Positions 1 through 11,609 of a stretch of 64,000 nucleotides of DNA are shown here, in pieces. This DNA comes from Pratylenchus scribneri. Lineage: Eukaryota > Nematoda > Chromadorea > Rhabditida > Pratylenchidae. Location: positions 372,001 through 436,000 of the forward strand of contig JAQSEB010000058.1 of assembly GCA_030063045.1 (NCBI GenBank), read 5' to 3'. The translations under genes and the position numbers were made by a program. The notes below the pieces were generated by a model. That model was not told where the DNA came from. It saw only the letters and a program-made list of their open reading frames with translations, and did no database searches. The number at the start of each line of letters is the position of its first letter. The first letter of the stretch is position 1.

Positions 1-3000
1 GTGCCATTCCGCCTAGGATGCCCAATTGAATGCCAATGGACGTGAAATTGGAGAAACCGCAAAGGGCATAGGTGGCGATCATTGCAGAACGGGCCTAAAA
101 AATATAACAATTAAAATTAGGAAAGAATTAACTTTAAATGGTTTTATGATTTTTGAGGGGACAAATTTTGTAAAATTTTTGTTTGAAAATCAAAAAATAT
201 TGTAAATGCGAAAAAAATGACTTTAAGGCGAATTTTTCCAATATTTTTATTGGCAACTTACCGATAATTTGTGCTGTTCCACCATTTGGCCAAGTTGTTT
301 GTAGGCAATGAATTCATTCAACGCCGTCTTCGTGCCCATCAATTGGGCAACGCAAAAAGTCTCTTTTGTATTGGTGACACCCATCACAAAGGCCAACGGA
401 AAAAATAGATAGCCGAGAATAAGCTGAAAATGTGAAAATTTAAAAATAAATTGGACCATTAAACTACTACCTCAAAACTCCATCCCGGTTGACCAACTAA
501 TTCGCCCATCCAGCCAAGAATTGAGTCGAAAAGGGCAAGCAGTGCAAGGAAAACAATTAAATTTGCCACAATTGCTAACACCAATTCCACTGCCATAATG
601 GCTCCATTGCTCACACATTCCAATGCATTTGTCTCTTCCCTAATGTAAATTGATAGTTTCATTGAAATTGGTAAAAGGAAATTATGTCCAGAATTGTTTT
701 TAATTGACTCACCCTTCAGGCAATTCCAAATCCTCTACGCTGACCAATTGACTTTGTTCTGTCTCGGGGTACAGTATTTTGGAGCAGGCTAACGATCCTG
801 GAGCCGACATCACCGTGGCGGACAATAAATAGCGAGGACAAGCGCCGAAACTGAATACAATTATAATAAGAGGAGGGATGTTTCCGGAATGATAATTACA
901 ATTTTTTTCCAATTACAATCTCTTTCCGGAAAGAAAAGTGCAATTACAACCTTTTCCGAAAAGAAAAAGTGCAATTACAATTACAATCCTTTTCCGGAAA
1001 GAAAAAGTGCAATTACAATTACAATCCTTTTCCGGAAAGAAAAGTGCAATTACAATTACAATCCTTCCGGAAAGAAAAGTGCAATTACAATTACAATCCC
1101 TTTCCGGAAAGAAAAAGTGCAATTACAATTACAATCCTTTTCCGGAAAGAAAAGTGCAATTACAATTACAATCCTTCCGGAAAGAAAAGTGCAATTACAA
1201 TTACAATCCCTTTCCGGAACGAAAAAGTGCAATTACAATTACAATCCTTTTCCGGAAAGAAAAGTGCAATTACAATTACAATCCTTCCGGAAAGAAAAGT
1301 GCAATTACAATTACAATCCCTTTCCGGAAAGAAAAAGTGCAATTACAATTACAATCCTTTTCCGGAAAGAAAAGTGCAATTACAATAAATTTCCGGAAAG
1401 AAAAGTGCAATTACAATTACAATCCTTCCGGAAAGAAAAGTGCAATTACAATTACAATCCTTCCGGAAAGAAAAGTGCAATTACAATCCCTTTCCGGAAA
1501 GAAAAAGTGCAATTACAATTACAATCCCTTTCCGGAAAGAAAAAGTGCAATTACAATTACAATCCCTTTCCGGAATGAAAAAGTGCAATTGCAATTACAA
1601 TTACAATTCCGGAATGAACTTAGATTTTACAATTACAATCGCAATTACAATTCCGGAATGAACTTAGATTACAATTACAATCGCAATTCCGGAAAGAATT
1701 AGAAATTACAATTATAATCCATTTTCGGAATGAAAATTATAACTCTTTTATGTATTTTCGATTGATTGATTCATTTTTCATTGAAATAGTGGTTTGATAT
1801 ATAATTTATAATTAATTAATGAACCCACCTGATATAAGTGGCAAAAACGGCACCCGCAATGCACGAAAAGCCAGTGGTCATGACGGCATGAAGCTCTGGA
1901 AAAAATTAAAATAATTAAAAATGGAATAATTAAACGGACCTGAAGCAGTCATTCGATCAATGTACGGTCGAATGAGGAGTGGTGCTTCACTCATTCCCAA
2001 AAAAATGCAGGCACATGCATTCAAAGATTCAGTCGCCGTCGTGTTCAATGTAATTTGGACGCACCTGTAAATATTGGAAATTGTTATTTTTAATTTTTGA
2101 TAATAAATATTGTTATTTCCCCCAATTAAATTACCATGCCATTCTGCGAATCAACCATTGCATTATGCCAAAATGGTAGAGAAGAGCCTGTAAAAGGGAT
2201 TTCCCGTATTAAAATGGTAAATAAGTGGAAAAAACCCACCACAACTGCACCAAAATAGACAATAACTTGTGCGGTTTGAAAGGCAAAAACCGGATCCATT
2301 CCGCAAATGTTCGGAGGTGAGGAAAGGAAACCGTAGACAAAATCGGTGCCATTTCGTGAAAATTCCAGGAATGTGAGCACAGAATCGGAAAATGCGTTGA
2401 ATTGCCTGGAGCCCCACTCCCAGCGAAGGACGGCGAAGCCCATGGCGAATTGGAGGAAGAAGCCCCAGATGACGGGACGCCAAACAATCTGGCAAAGAAA
2501 CAAAATTATCTGGCCATCTTTTTAAATTGATTGACCTGTGCTGGGCTGTGTGAACAAAGAACCATCAAAGCCAAATAGAATGCTATGCCCACCAGGCCAA
2601 ACAGTCGATGCCGTGAATTTATTGTGTCCAACGCCAAAAATGCAAGGATGGAGCCGAGAACGAGTGCATAGAGGGCGCTGAATTTTAATTACATTAGAAA
2701 TGAAGTGATTATTTTACATGCGAACAGGCAATTGCCTCCAAAGACGATGGCAATGTGTGCATAATGGACGGGCCAACCGATGAATTGGGCCTTTCAGCAA
2801 ACGGGAATAGAGCCAAAGGAACCAGCAAATGCCGGTGAAGAGGAGAAGCCCAGTGGAACGTTTTGGCGAATGCAATAGGGCTAGGCCTAAATTGGAAAAA
2901 ATTATGTAAATAAAATAGAATTGTTACCTAAAAATGCATGCCAAAGCACTAGCAATGCGGTAAGCCCGATACAACGTATCATGTCCGCATTTTCGGTACA

Positions 3001-3781
3001 TAATTGTGCCAATGCGCCTTGGGTGAAAGCCAGCACACGAAATGGGCCATTGATAACGGATTGGCGTTTGCCTCTTCTAAAATTCAGATTCTCCTGCTGC
3101 TTCTGATGTTCACCATCTTCTGTTCCGAGTTTGGTGATGGTAGAGATTGGTGGAAGGGATGATGGTGAAGGCGGTGGTGGGAAATTGCTACTGCCTGACG
3201 ATGTTTCATCATTGTTCACCTTTAATTTGTGAAGGTGAGTTAAACTTTAACCCTTTAAAGTAAGTGTCAATGCCAACATGAGTGCCTAAGAGCCTTTCCT
3301 ATTTATCCTACTGTACCACCACTTTTTGCCTTCTAATCGCCCTGTCACTCTATCAATCAAATATTGCCCCAAGCTCCCTTTTTAAACAGCCAGCCCTTTT
3401 CCCCTCCTATTTGTCTTTTAGCCCTTCATTTTATTCACATTTTCCGCACAATTAATAAACAAAGAATACCTAATATTCCGTTCATTGGGTTAACTGACTG
3501 AGTGAGGGCTTAGGCCTCGGGCGAAGGCCTCAGAGCCCTAGATTAGGACTAAAATGTACCTAAAGGTTTTATGTCGACAAATAATAAATTTTCCAGAATG
3601 AATCTAATTTATTAATAAGCTTTCCCATTTTTCAACAATTTATCTGTAAAATGTTTACAAAAATTACCGGATCTGATCCTGGATTGCTGCTTGATTCATC
3701 ATTGAATTGTTGTGCCTGCCTTTGGTTGTTGTTGTTGATAATTTCATTGACCATTTGGGGCGGTATTCCATTCTGATGCAT
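1..3781 (-). CDS. Concentrative nucleoside transporter (SLC28/CNT family), 3' end outside window
   Basis: Sodium-coupled nucleoside uptake carrier of the plasma membrane. Twelve exons can be joined on the minus strand with GT-AG borders: 3781-3668, 3219-2928, 2886-2718, 2677-2536, 2488-2240, 2187-2135, 2064-1940, 1895-1829, 850-713, 639-481, 423-262 and 94-<1. The N-terminus is a cytosolic Pro/Ser/Asn-rich tail. CNT hallmarks follow in order: [51 protein letters not shown] (seen across 2064-1940), [36 protein letters not shown] and [17 protein letters not shown]. Only the last few dozen residues are missing. The start at 3781 is the first Met of an in-frame 38-codon exon; Met-free alternatives upstream were not found. 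The intron 1828-851 carries a minisatellite and the intron 3667-3220 a dispersed repeat. Family assignment is secure; substrate preference cannot be read from the sequence. Confidence 0.9.
905..1735. repeat. Minisatellite, TTTCCGGAAAG...CAATTACAATTACAAT units, in nucleoside-transporter intron
   Basis: About 20 head-to-tail copies of a 34-38 bp unit. Each unit consists of the palindrome TTTCCGGAAA, a short A-rich/GTGC stretch and two or three CAATTA repeats. Three length variants (CCCTTTCC, CCTTTTCC and CCTTCC starts) alternate in order, giving a higher-order period of about 110 bp between roughly 1090 and 1390. The right end degenerates into units containing GAACTTAGATT and CAATCGCAATTAC, the words that build the larger array at 26020-29400. 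Open frames of 139-254 codons through this block only reflect the repeat. Confidence 0.95.
3265..3555. repeat. Dispersed intronic repeat, copy 1
   Basis: About 290 bp inside the first intron of the nucleoside transporter resembles 6270-6560 in rab-3. Shared blocks in the same order include CCTTTCCTATTT, TCCTACTGTACC, TAATCGCCCTG, ATCAATCAAATATTGCC, TATTTGTCTTT, GCCCTTCATTTTATTCACAT and CTAGATTAGGACTAAAA. I see no coding potential or terminal inverted repeat, so the element class is unknown. Confidence 0.8.
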
Positions 3782-5374
3782 TTTCTGTTTAATCTGATAA
3801 AATGATTAAATGAATGAATGGCTGTTTTGATTGTTTGCCTAATCGAAAATTTTATGAAAAAGGAAAACGTGACAAGTACAGCCGAAAAAAAGCAACAGAA
3901 AATGAAGGGGACATTGAATGGGAACGGGGCAACAAAAGAAACATTTATATTAGGGGTAATAAAACAATCTTTTTTGTCTTTTTCATTGATCAGATCGATT
4001 TGTCTTACTTCTAATTCATAAAGTATCAAAAAATGATTCAATAATTAAGCCATTTTAAAGCCAATTAAGGCAAAAGTTAGATATAATTTTGGCACCACTC
4101 CCTTTTTGGACATGAAAAAATTTGTTTATGTCGTCGAAAATCCCATTACTGTCAGGGAAAGGTTGGGTGGAAGGAAAGAAACGAGGAAGACAAGATAAGG
4201 GAATGAATGGGTTGGGCCAATAAGTATCAAAATTTACAATGATAATAAAGGAATGCGTGAAGACAAAGAAAAGAAACAATTAATTTACAATGTTTCTTGT
4301 CAGCAAATAGGACACATACAAAATTTTATTCATAGCGGACACAAAACAATTGACGTAATTTATCAATCTTAATTTCACCTCATTTGATCTCAACTGAAAT
4401 AAATTCCCCAAAAAACTTTATTCCAATCATTTGGCCACACTCAAGTCCACAAGTGCCTAATCCTCCAGAAAGAGAATATCCGCGTGCCGTCATCCCCTCT
4501 CGAGACAAGTAATCTCCTTATCTCCTTCCAATCCGGCCTTGTACATTTTTTGTATTTTATATTTAAAAATCATAAAAATCGATCATCAAAAAATTTTTTT
4601 GGGGGACTAAAAATTTTCTCTCCCGGAAATATCCAATCCACCTGTGTATATGGAAGGAAGTAAAAATTCCCCTTCATTTTCTAATTTTGAGTACACATTT
4701 TTAAATTGAATCTTTGATCTTTTATTTATTTCATTCACTTCTTTTCAAATAATTGTTTAAATTTCAAGGATGTTGAATTTTGGTCTGTTTGGGAATTGAA
4801 AAGGGAGGGGAGATATACGTAAAAAATATTGCTACTTTGGTGAACAATTTGGAGGAAAATTTGTGGATGAAAGATTAAAAAATAATGCGAACAAAAATTA
4901 AGTCAGAAATATAAATTTTTTAAAAAAATTACAATGTAAATATAAATGGATGAGCCTGGGAGGAGAGATTGAGGCTTTGGAGAAAAATGGCTCTTCAGGA
5001 CTTTGGAATTTTGTATTATTCATATGTTACGGGCAAAAGTGGAAATCGGGCAAAACCAGTTTTGCCCGATTTCCACTTTTGCCCGTAACACATACATTCC
5101 TAATAAAGAATGAATGCATTGTTATTGTTTTCAATTTATTCTCAGGGTTGTTATTCCACAGAACATAAAATTCCATTCGGTGATCATAAAATGTCCTAAT
5201 AAAATATTTTTGTCTTTGTCCATTTTTCCCATTTTAATAATATTTTGACAATTTGATGGGATTAAATTGGAGAAATAAAATTGGAATGGAACTAATCTGA
5301 ATAAAATTGAGACCTTTCTTCTCTGGCTATTTTCTTCCTTTCATCAGTCTTCAAAAATTATGCCTAAAGGCAAA
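3782..5374. other. Intergenic region upstream of the nucleoside transporter and downstream of rab-3
   Basis: No gene is visible. The region is AT-rich and should contain the transporter promoter and the rab-3 3' untranslated region. The one striking structure is the perfect hairpin at 5025-5090. Short open frames here have no recognisable similarity. Confidence 0.6.
5025..5090. repeat. Perfect 32-bp inverted repeat with 2-nt loop
   Basis: The arms 5025-5056 and 5059-5090 are exact reverse complements, separated only by CA. Each arm contains GGGCAAAA twice. The arms are GC-richer than the surrounding sequence. A transcript would fold into a near-continuous 32-bp stem, and in DNA it could extrude as a cruciform. 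It lies about 300 bp downstream of the rab-3 stop codon. Confidence 0.97.
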
Positions 5375-6918
5375 TCAGCAATTGCATTGTTGCTGGGCGG
5401 GTTTCTGTGTTCCACTGTTCGCGTCCAGCCGATGGCCTTGTTGTTGGGCCTGTTGTTGACTTTGATCCAAACTTTCGGCCATTTTATTGCAGATTATCTG
5501 GAAAAATCGCGATTAAAGGACTGGGATATTGAATTTTTATATTTTAAACGATCAAAATTTACCTCAACCAATTTCTCAAAAACAGCTTTCACATTGATAT
5601 TCTCTTTGGCGGATGCTTCAAAATATTCGAGACCTAAAATAGCAAAATATTAAAATAATTTCTTACCAAAAATCAAACCTAATTGATCGGCCAATTGTTT
5701 GCCCCGATCGTAGGAAACAATTCGCTCATCTTCCATATCACATTTGTTGCCTACCAAAACCACTTGAGCATTCTCCCAGCTGTATGTTTTGATTTGAGTG
5801 CACCAATCTTGGACGGAATTAAAAGACCTGTGAAGAATGCGCGAATTTGAGGATAAATAAGTTTAGGAATGGAATTAATTGAATTAAATATCTTTGGCTT
5901 AATTAAATAAAAACAAAACTCACTCTTCATTGGTGATGTCATACCTGAAGAGGAATAAATAAATCCAATAAATAAGCAGTTAAAAACAAACATCAAAATG
6001 AAGCCCATGGCCCCACGATAATAGGCAGTTGTGATTGTACGATAGCGCTCTTGGCCAGCCGTATCCTAAAATAAAGAATAAATGGAGATGAGGGGAATTA
6101 TTTTGTCTCATACCCAAATTTGCAATTTGACACGTTTGTCGCCCCTGAACACAGTTTTAACCTAGAAATTGAGATTAGCCATCATATAGATAATATGTTT
6201 GCAAAAAATGTAAGAAGAATTCTATTAATCATTCGAAAATAATATTATTTTCCATATTCATTGTCAATGCTAATAAAATAATGCCTATGGAGTATGGACC
6301 TTTCCTATTTGTCCTACTGTACCTGCAATTTTTATCCTAATCGCCCTGCTGTCATTTTATCAATCAAATATTGCCTCAAGTTGCCTTTTATAAAAAAGCT
6401 CTTTTCCCTTCTATTTGTCTTTGCCCTTCATTTTATTCACATTTTCCCGCATTAAAGAATAACTTAAAGTTGATTCGCCTATCCCATTCATTGGACCACT
6501 GGAAGGCTTGGGTCTCCGGCAGAGACCAAAACTTTAATTCTAGATTAGGACTAAAACTAATTTATTTTCCATATCCATAAATATTAGTTTGCTTTTTCTA
6601 AAAGTACCCTACAAGATTACCTTGAAGTCGATGCCAACGGTCGATACAAAGGCCGAAGTGAACGAATCATCGCAGTAGCGAAAAAGGAAGGAAGTTTTGC
6701 CGACCGATGAATTCCTATACAGAAATTAATGTCATAAGAGTTCGATCAAATGATTAATAAGCCCACCCAATGATGAGCAGTTTGAACATGTAATCGAAAT
6801 TTTGATCGCCACTCGCACCACTGCCTGCAGCACTTCCGGTTGTGCCACTCCCAGCCGCCGGTGCTGCAGATGATGCGTTACTGTTGGCAGCCGAGGAGGA
6901 GGAATGGTGGTGGGCCAT
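5375..6918 (-). CDS. rab-3: RAB-3 synaptic vesicle GTPase
   Basis: Small GTPase of synaptic vesicles that controls docking and neurotransmitter release. The spliced product starts at the ATG at 6918 with a Ser/Ala/Gly-rich N-terminal extension ending in [15 protein letters not shown]. It then has the P-loop GNSSVGKTS, the switch I/Rab signature [30 protein letters not shown] and [10 protein letters not shown] boxes of a Rab. The C-terminus [14 protein letters not shown] ends in the double-cysteine geranylgeranylation motif CxC typical of nematode RAB-3. The first exon joins the second across ATTGG|GAATTC. One intron (about 6163-6620) contains the dispersed repeat shared with the neighbouring transporter. 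Same strand as the transporter but 1.6 kb away, so probably independently transcribed. Confidence 0.95.
6270..6560. repeat. Dispersed intronic repeat, copy 2
   Basis: Second copy of the element at 3265-3555, in the same plus-strand orientation, inside a rab-3 intron. Similarity runs through the whole length with scattered small indels. The middle of the block (CTCTTTTCCCTTCTATTTGTC, ATTTTATTCACATTTTCC) is best conserved. Confidence 0.8.
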
Positions 6919-7191
6919 AATGGAAAATAAAAATCTTAAATTGAAAAGATGAAAGCAAAGAAGGAAATATGAAGGAAAAAGCCTTTCTTTGGCCTATAAA
7001 TGTATGTGATTCCTTCTCATAAATACCTCAAAAAACTATTTTGATGGACCCCGGGGGTGGGATTGAATAAATCAATTTTATTAAAGCACCAAACACTTTT
7101 TTATTCGTTACTGTCAATAAAAAATCCTAGGCCAACCACGTCAAATACACATTGTGGCATTGGGGTTGGGGGAAATGAATTCGCGGCAACT

Positions 7192-7833
7192 TTATTCGGG
7201 CATCGGGCCGTCCCAGATTTTTTGAGGATGAGGACCTAAAGGGAGGCTGTGAAGCTTTGTTGTGTGTCCCTTCACGCCGCCACCATTTTTACAATCCAAT
7301 CCCCCTATATTTTCCTTTCTTGTGGCCGCTTCTGCTTTGCGCCGGCCCCTCTCTGTGCCTGGATTGTGCCCGGGGGAGTGGGTGTGGGGCAACGGCGGTG
7401 GCGTAAAAGCCCGTGGGTGGTTGTTGGGGTGTTTGGATGGGGTAAGGACTAAAGGAACTAGGCCATTCGCCCTTTCACAGGCAGTCCCCTCCTTCCTTTT
7501 TCTTCCATTCTGCTGGCCAATGCGCTCCTCTGCTGTTTCGGTGGTTGCTTCTTGGCGGTCCTTGACACAGGAGAGCGCAGGAGGGCGAATTTTATCGGAA
7601 AAAAGCTTTGCCACACTGCCCCCAAATGTCTTTTCTGGTACTATGGCCATGGCTGCTGTTGGCCACTTCTTTTTCCATTTTTGTATCCATCTAGTGAGGA
7701 GGGCTTGTGGTTGGCCAAGCGAGAGGGGAAAGAAGAAGCTGGCCAAAACCATGACGTGAATTTTTGAAAGGAAGGAAGGTACTCCTGCACTTTGGGGTCT
7801 GGAAGAGAAAATGGATTGGAGGGAAAATGACAA
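7192..7833 (-). CDS. Hypothetical open frame, possible secreted peptide
   Basis: A 213-codon unspliced frame. From its second Met it begins with a short hydrophobic stretch (MVLASFFFPLSLG) that could be a signal peptide. It is then basic and Pro/His/Gly-rich and ends in PQKIWDGPMPE. I recognise no family. Its start lies inside the left arm of the foldback repeat, and the opposite strand is also open for 165 codons, so the frame may be a by-product of high GC content. It sits 270 bp upstream of the rab-3 start on the same strand. Low confidence. Confidence 0.15.
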   Translation of the reverse strand: MSFSLQSIFSSRPQSAGVPSFLSKIHVMVLASFFFPLSLGQPQALLTRWIQKWKKKWPTAAMAIVPEKTFGGSVAKLFSDKIRPPALSCVKDRQEATTETAEERIGQQNGRKRKEGTACERANGLVPLVLTPSKHPNNHPRAFTPPPLPHTHSPGHNPGTERGRRKAEAATRKENIGGLDCKNGGGVKGHTTKLHSLPLGPHPQKIWDGPMPE

Positions 7834-8503
7834 GTCCCTTCAATCAAATTGCCCATCACAGGTGAGATGGAGGAAAGGAAAAGGGATTCAGCGATGGAGG
7901 AAGGAATTCTTTCCTCACACGGTGTAAATTCTAATTTAAACTGGATGGTATTTGATTTACCGAATAGAATAGACGGATATAGGGGGATTAGGGTGGATAT
8001 AGGGGGACTAAGCCGGAATAAGCCCCAAAATGGAATGGATATGGCTCGGAAGGCCACTGGAATGTTGGGGAAAAGTAACAGAGGCCCGGAAAGTGCGCGG
8101 GATTAAGCAGATATAGGGGGATTAAGCCGGATAAGCCTTATTAAGGGCTAGGGAATAGGGTTATTGTTATGGTCGGCATGAGATTTAGGGGCTTAGGGTT
8201 AGGGTTCGGAGCATAGGAATCTTGCGAAGCCGGAAGCAAAAAAGCCAAACCAGGAATTTATTTCGAGGCTTAATCCTGCTTAATCCCACTATCTCCAATT
8301 ATATTCCTTTTTATCCGCTATATCCTATTGGGCTGTATATTTCATGTAAAATAATAAAGAAAAGAAATTATTGTATCCATTTCAGATTCCTTTCCATCGT
8401 TAATTTCCTCCCTCCATCTCACTGATGGGCAATTTGATTGAAGGGACTTGTCATTTTCTCTCCAATCCATTTTCTCTTCCAGACCCCAAAGTGCAGGAGT
8501 ACC
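7778..8503. repeat. Foldback (long inverted repeat) element
   Basis: The arm at about 7778-7859 is the reverse complement of about 8423-8503 over roughly 80 nt, with one clear mismatch in the core (GGAGGGAAAATG against GGAGAGAAAATG). Weaker similarity extends inward (GAGATGGAGG blocks). The 560-bp centre carries GATATAGGGGGATTA-type words on one side and their complements (CTTAATCCTGCTTAATCC) on the other, so the inversion may originally have been longer. It resembles a MITE or foldback transposon, but no target-site duplication is evident by eye. Confidence 0.85.
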
Positions 8504-9143
8504 GGAAGGAAGAATAGAGAAACCCATGGAATAGACAGCACAAAAAGCACAATGAATGTGCATCGGAGATTGGCAAAATATAAGGGAAATGGGGGAAGAA
8601 TAGGCCGGGAATGCGGCCATAAATAAGAGGAAGGGTGGGGATTGGGGAATGGACTAATTGGTAAGAATTGAAATGTGGACATAGATTTGTTTGGAAATGA
8701 TTAAATCTATGGATTACCAGGGATTTGAGGGAGTGAAGCCGGCATCGAATTTCGAAACCACAGATAAAATACCCTATATTGTCAGACTTATAAAAAACCA
8801 TCAAATTTTGAGTAAATTATTTTAAGAAATCATTTCAAAGCCAATTTTTATGTCATTAAAAAATAAATTATAATAGAAATGATGACCGTCTTTAAGAGTT
8901 GGTTGTGTGGTACAACAAAGCAGAGCATATAGGAGGAAAGATGGGGGGCACACCAACAAAGTCTCCAAAAAAAACAACAAGCGATTTTTGGAAGGATGGG
9001 GGTGGTGGTTATATATTCTTATATAGAGGAGAAAAGTCAATGTTGTATAAATGCGCGCTCAAAAAATTTTCATTCATTGGTCGGTCATCATCTGTTCTTA
9101 TTTAAGCATTGGGTCCATTCTTCTTCTGTCATCTTCTTCTTCT

Positions 9144-10867
<1,724 letters not shown>

Positions 10868-11609
10868 TTTGTTGAGATCGCTTTCCAATAGGTGTTAAAA
10901 ACAATAAAATTTGAGATTATCAACTCTTTATATCGGTTGCTTAAATAAATTAAATCAATTAATGGTAGAAAAAATAGAATTTAAATTCGATCCAAACGCG
11001 TAATAAACTAATAAAGGGAAGGCTTAATGATTATGCACAATTTTCTAGAATAGCGTGCAAACAACCCGAGGAATAAATTTAAAAAAATAAATTCGGCGGG
11101 GTTAAATGGATTGGAAATGAAGGGCGATTGTTCGCGAGTAACCGAGCCAGGCACCGAATAACCCAAGCCTAAAGCTTCCTTCTATTTTACACGCGAATGA
11201 AATGAAATAATGAGGACGGACGCCATCGCCATTCGCAACCAAAAAACGAAATTTCGGCGCACTTTTTGTCTGACTTCCTAGCCTAAACAATTTACTTATT
11301 ACTCTATTTTCTTTGTTTCTCTCCCTCTTAAATTTAATTCATAATCTATCATCTTTAAAAATTGGCTTTTATTATTGGATTTCAAATCCAAAACGACTAC
11401 CTCTTTTTGTTATCGTATCGGATATCGGATTCGCGATTCGGATCAATTGATAGACATCGAGTTCAAGTTTCAAGTTTAAGCAAAATAAAATATTTACAAC
11501 GAGCTTACAGCTTTTATTCTTATAAAACGAAAAATTAATCGATTAAACTCAATTTATTTGAAATTATTAACTTAAGAATAATCAAAAATTTGCAAAATAT
11601 TTATTTGAA
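10868..11609. promoter_or_regulatory. Divergent intergenic region between beta-tubulin and stip-1
   Basis: 740 bp without coding signal, presumed to hold the promoters of both genes. The cluster at 11409-11445 of overlapping ATCGGAT/GATTCG words (TATCGTATCGGATATCGG) is notable. Similar ATCGAT/CGATTCG-rich words recur at 31800-31865 and 56180-56215, both in gene-flanking DNA. No TATA box or named motif can be assigned. Confidence 0.35.

Larger units (their letters stand above)
6919..9143. other. Intergenic region between beta-tubulin 3' end and rab-3 start
   Basis: No recognisable gene. 7240-7640 is noticeably richer in G and C than its surroundings and is open on both strands; it may be rab-3 promoter or an unrecognised exon. 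7778-8503 is a foldback structure. The internal 7960-8350 stretch contains repeated GGATATAGGGGGATTA-like and GGATTAAGC words. The rest (8510-9140) shows nothing I can name. Confidence 0.5.

Noticed and set aside
889..1702. Open frames of 139-254 codons with CNYNYNP/AITITI repeats
   Set aside because: They are translations of the minisatellite in all three frames, inside an intron of the nucleoside transporter.
905..1735. CRISPR-like array
   Set aside because: Repeats are directly contiguous with no unique spacers, and the host is a eukaryote.
7262..7759. 165-codon plus-strand frame
   Set aside because: No recognisable protein features; opposite strand equally open; GC-rich patch explains it.
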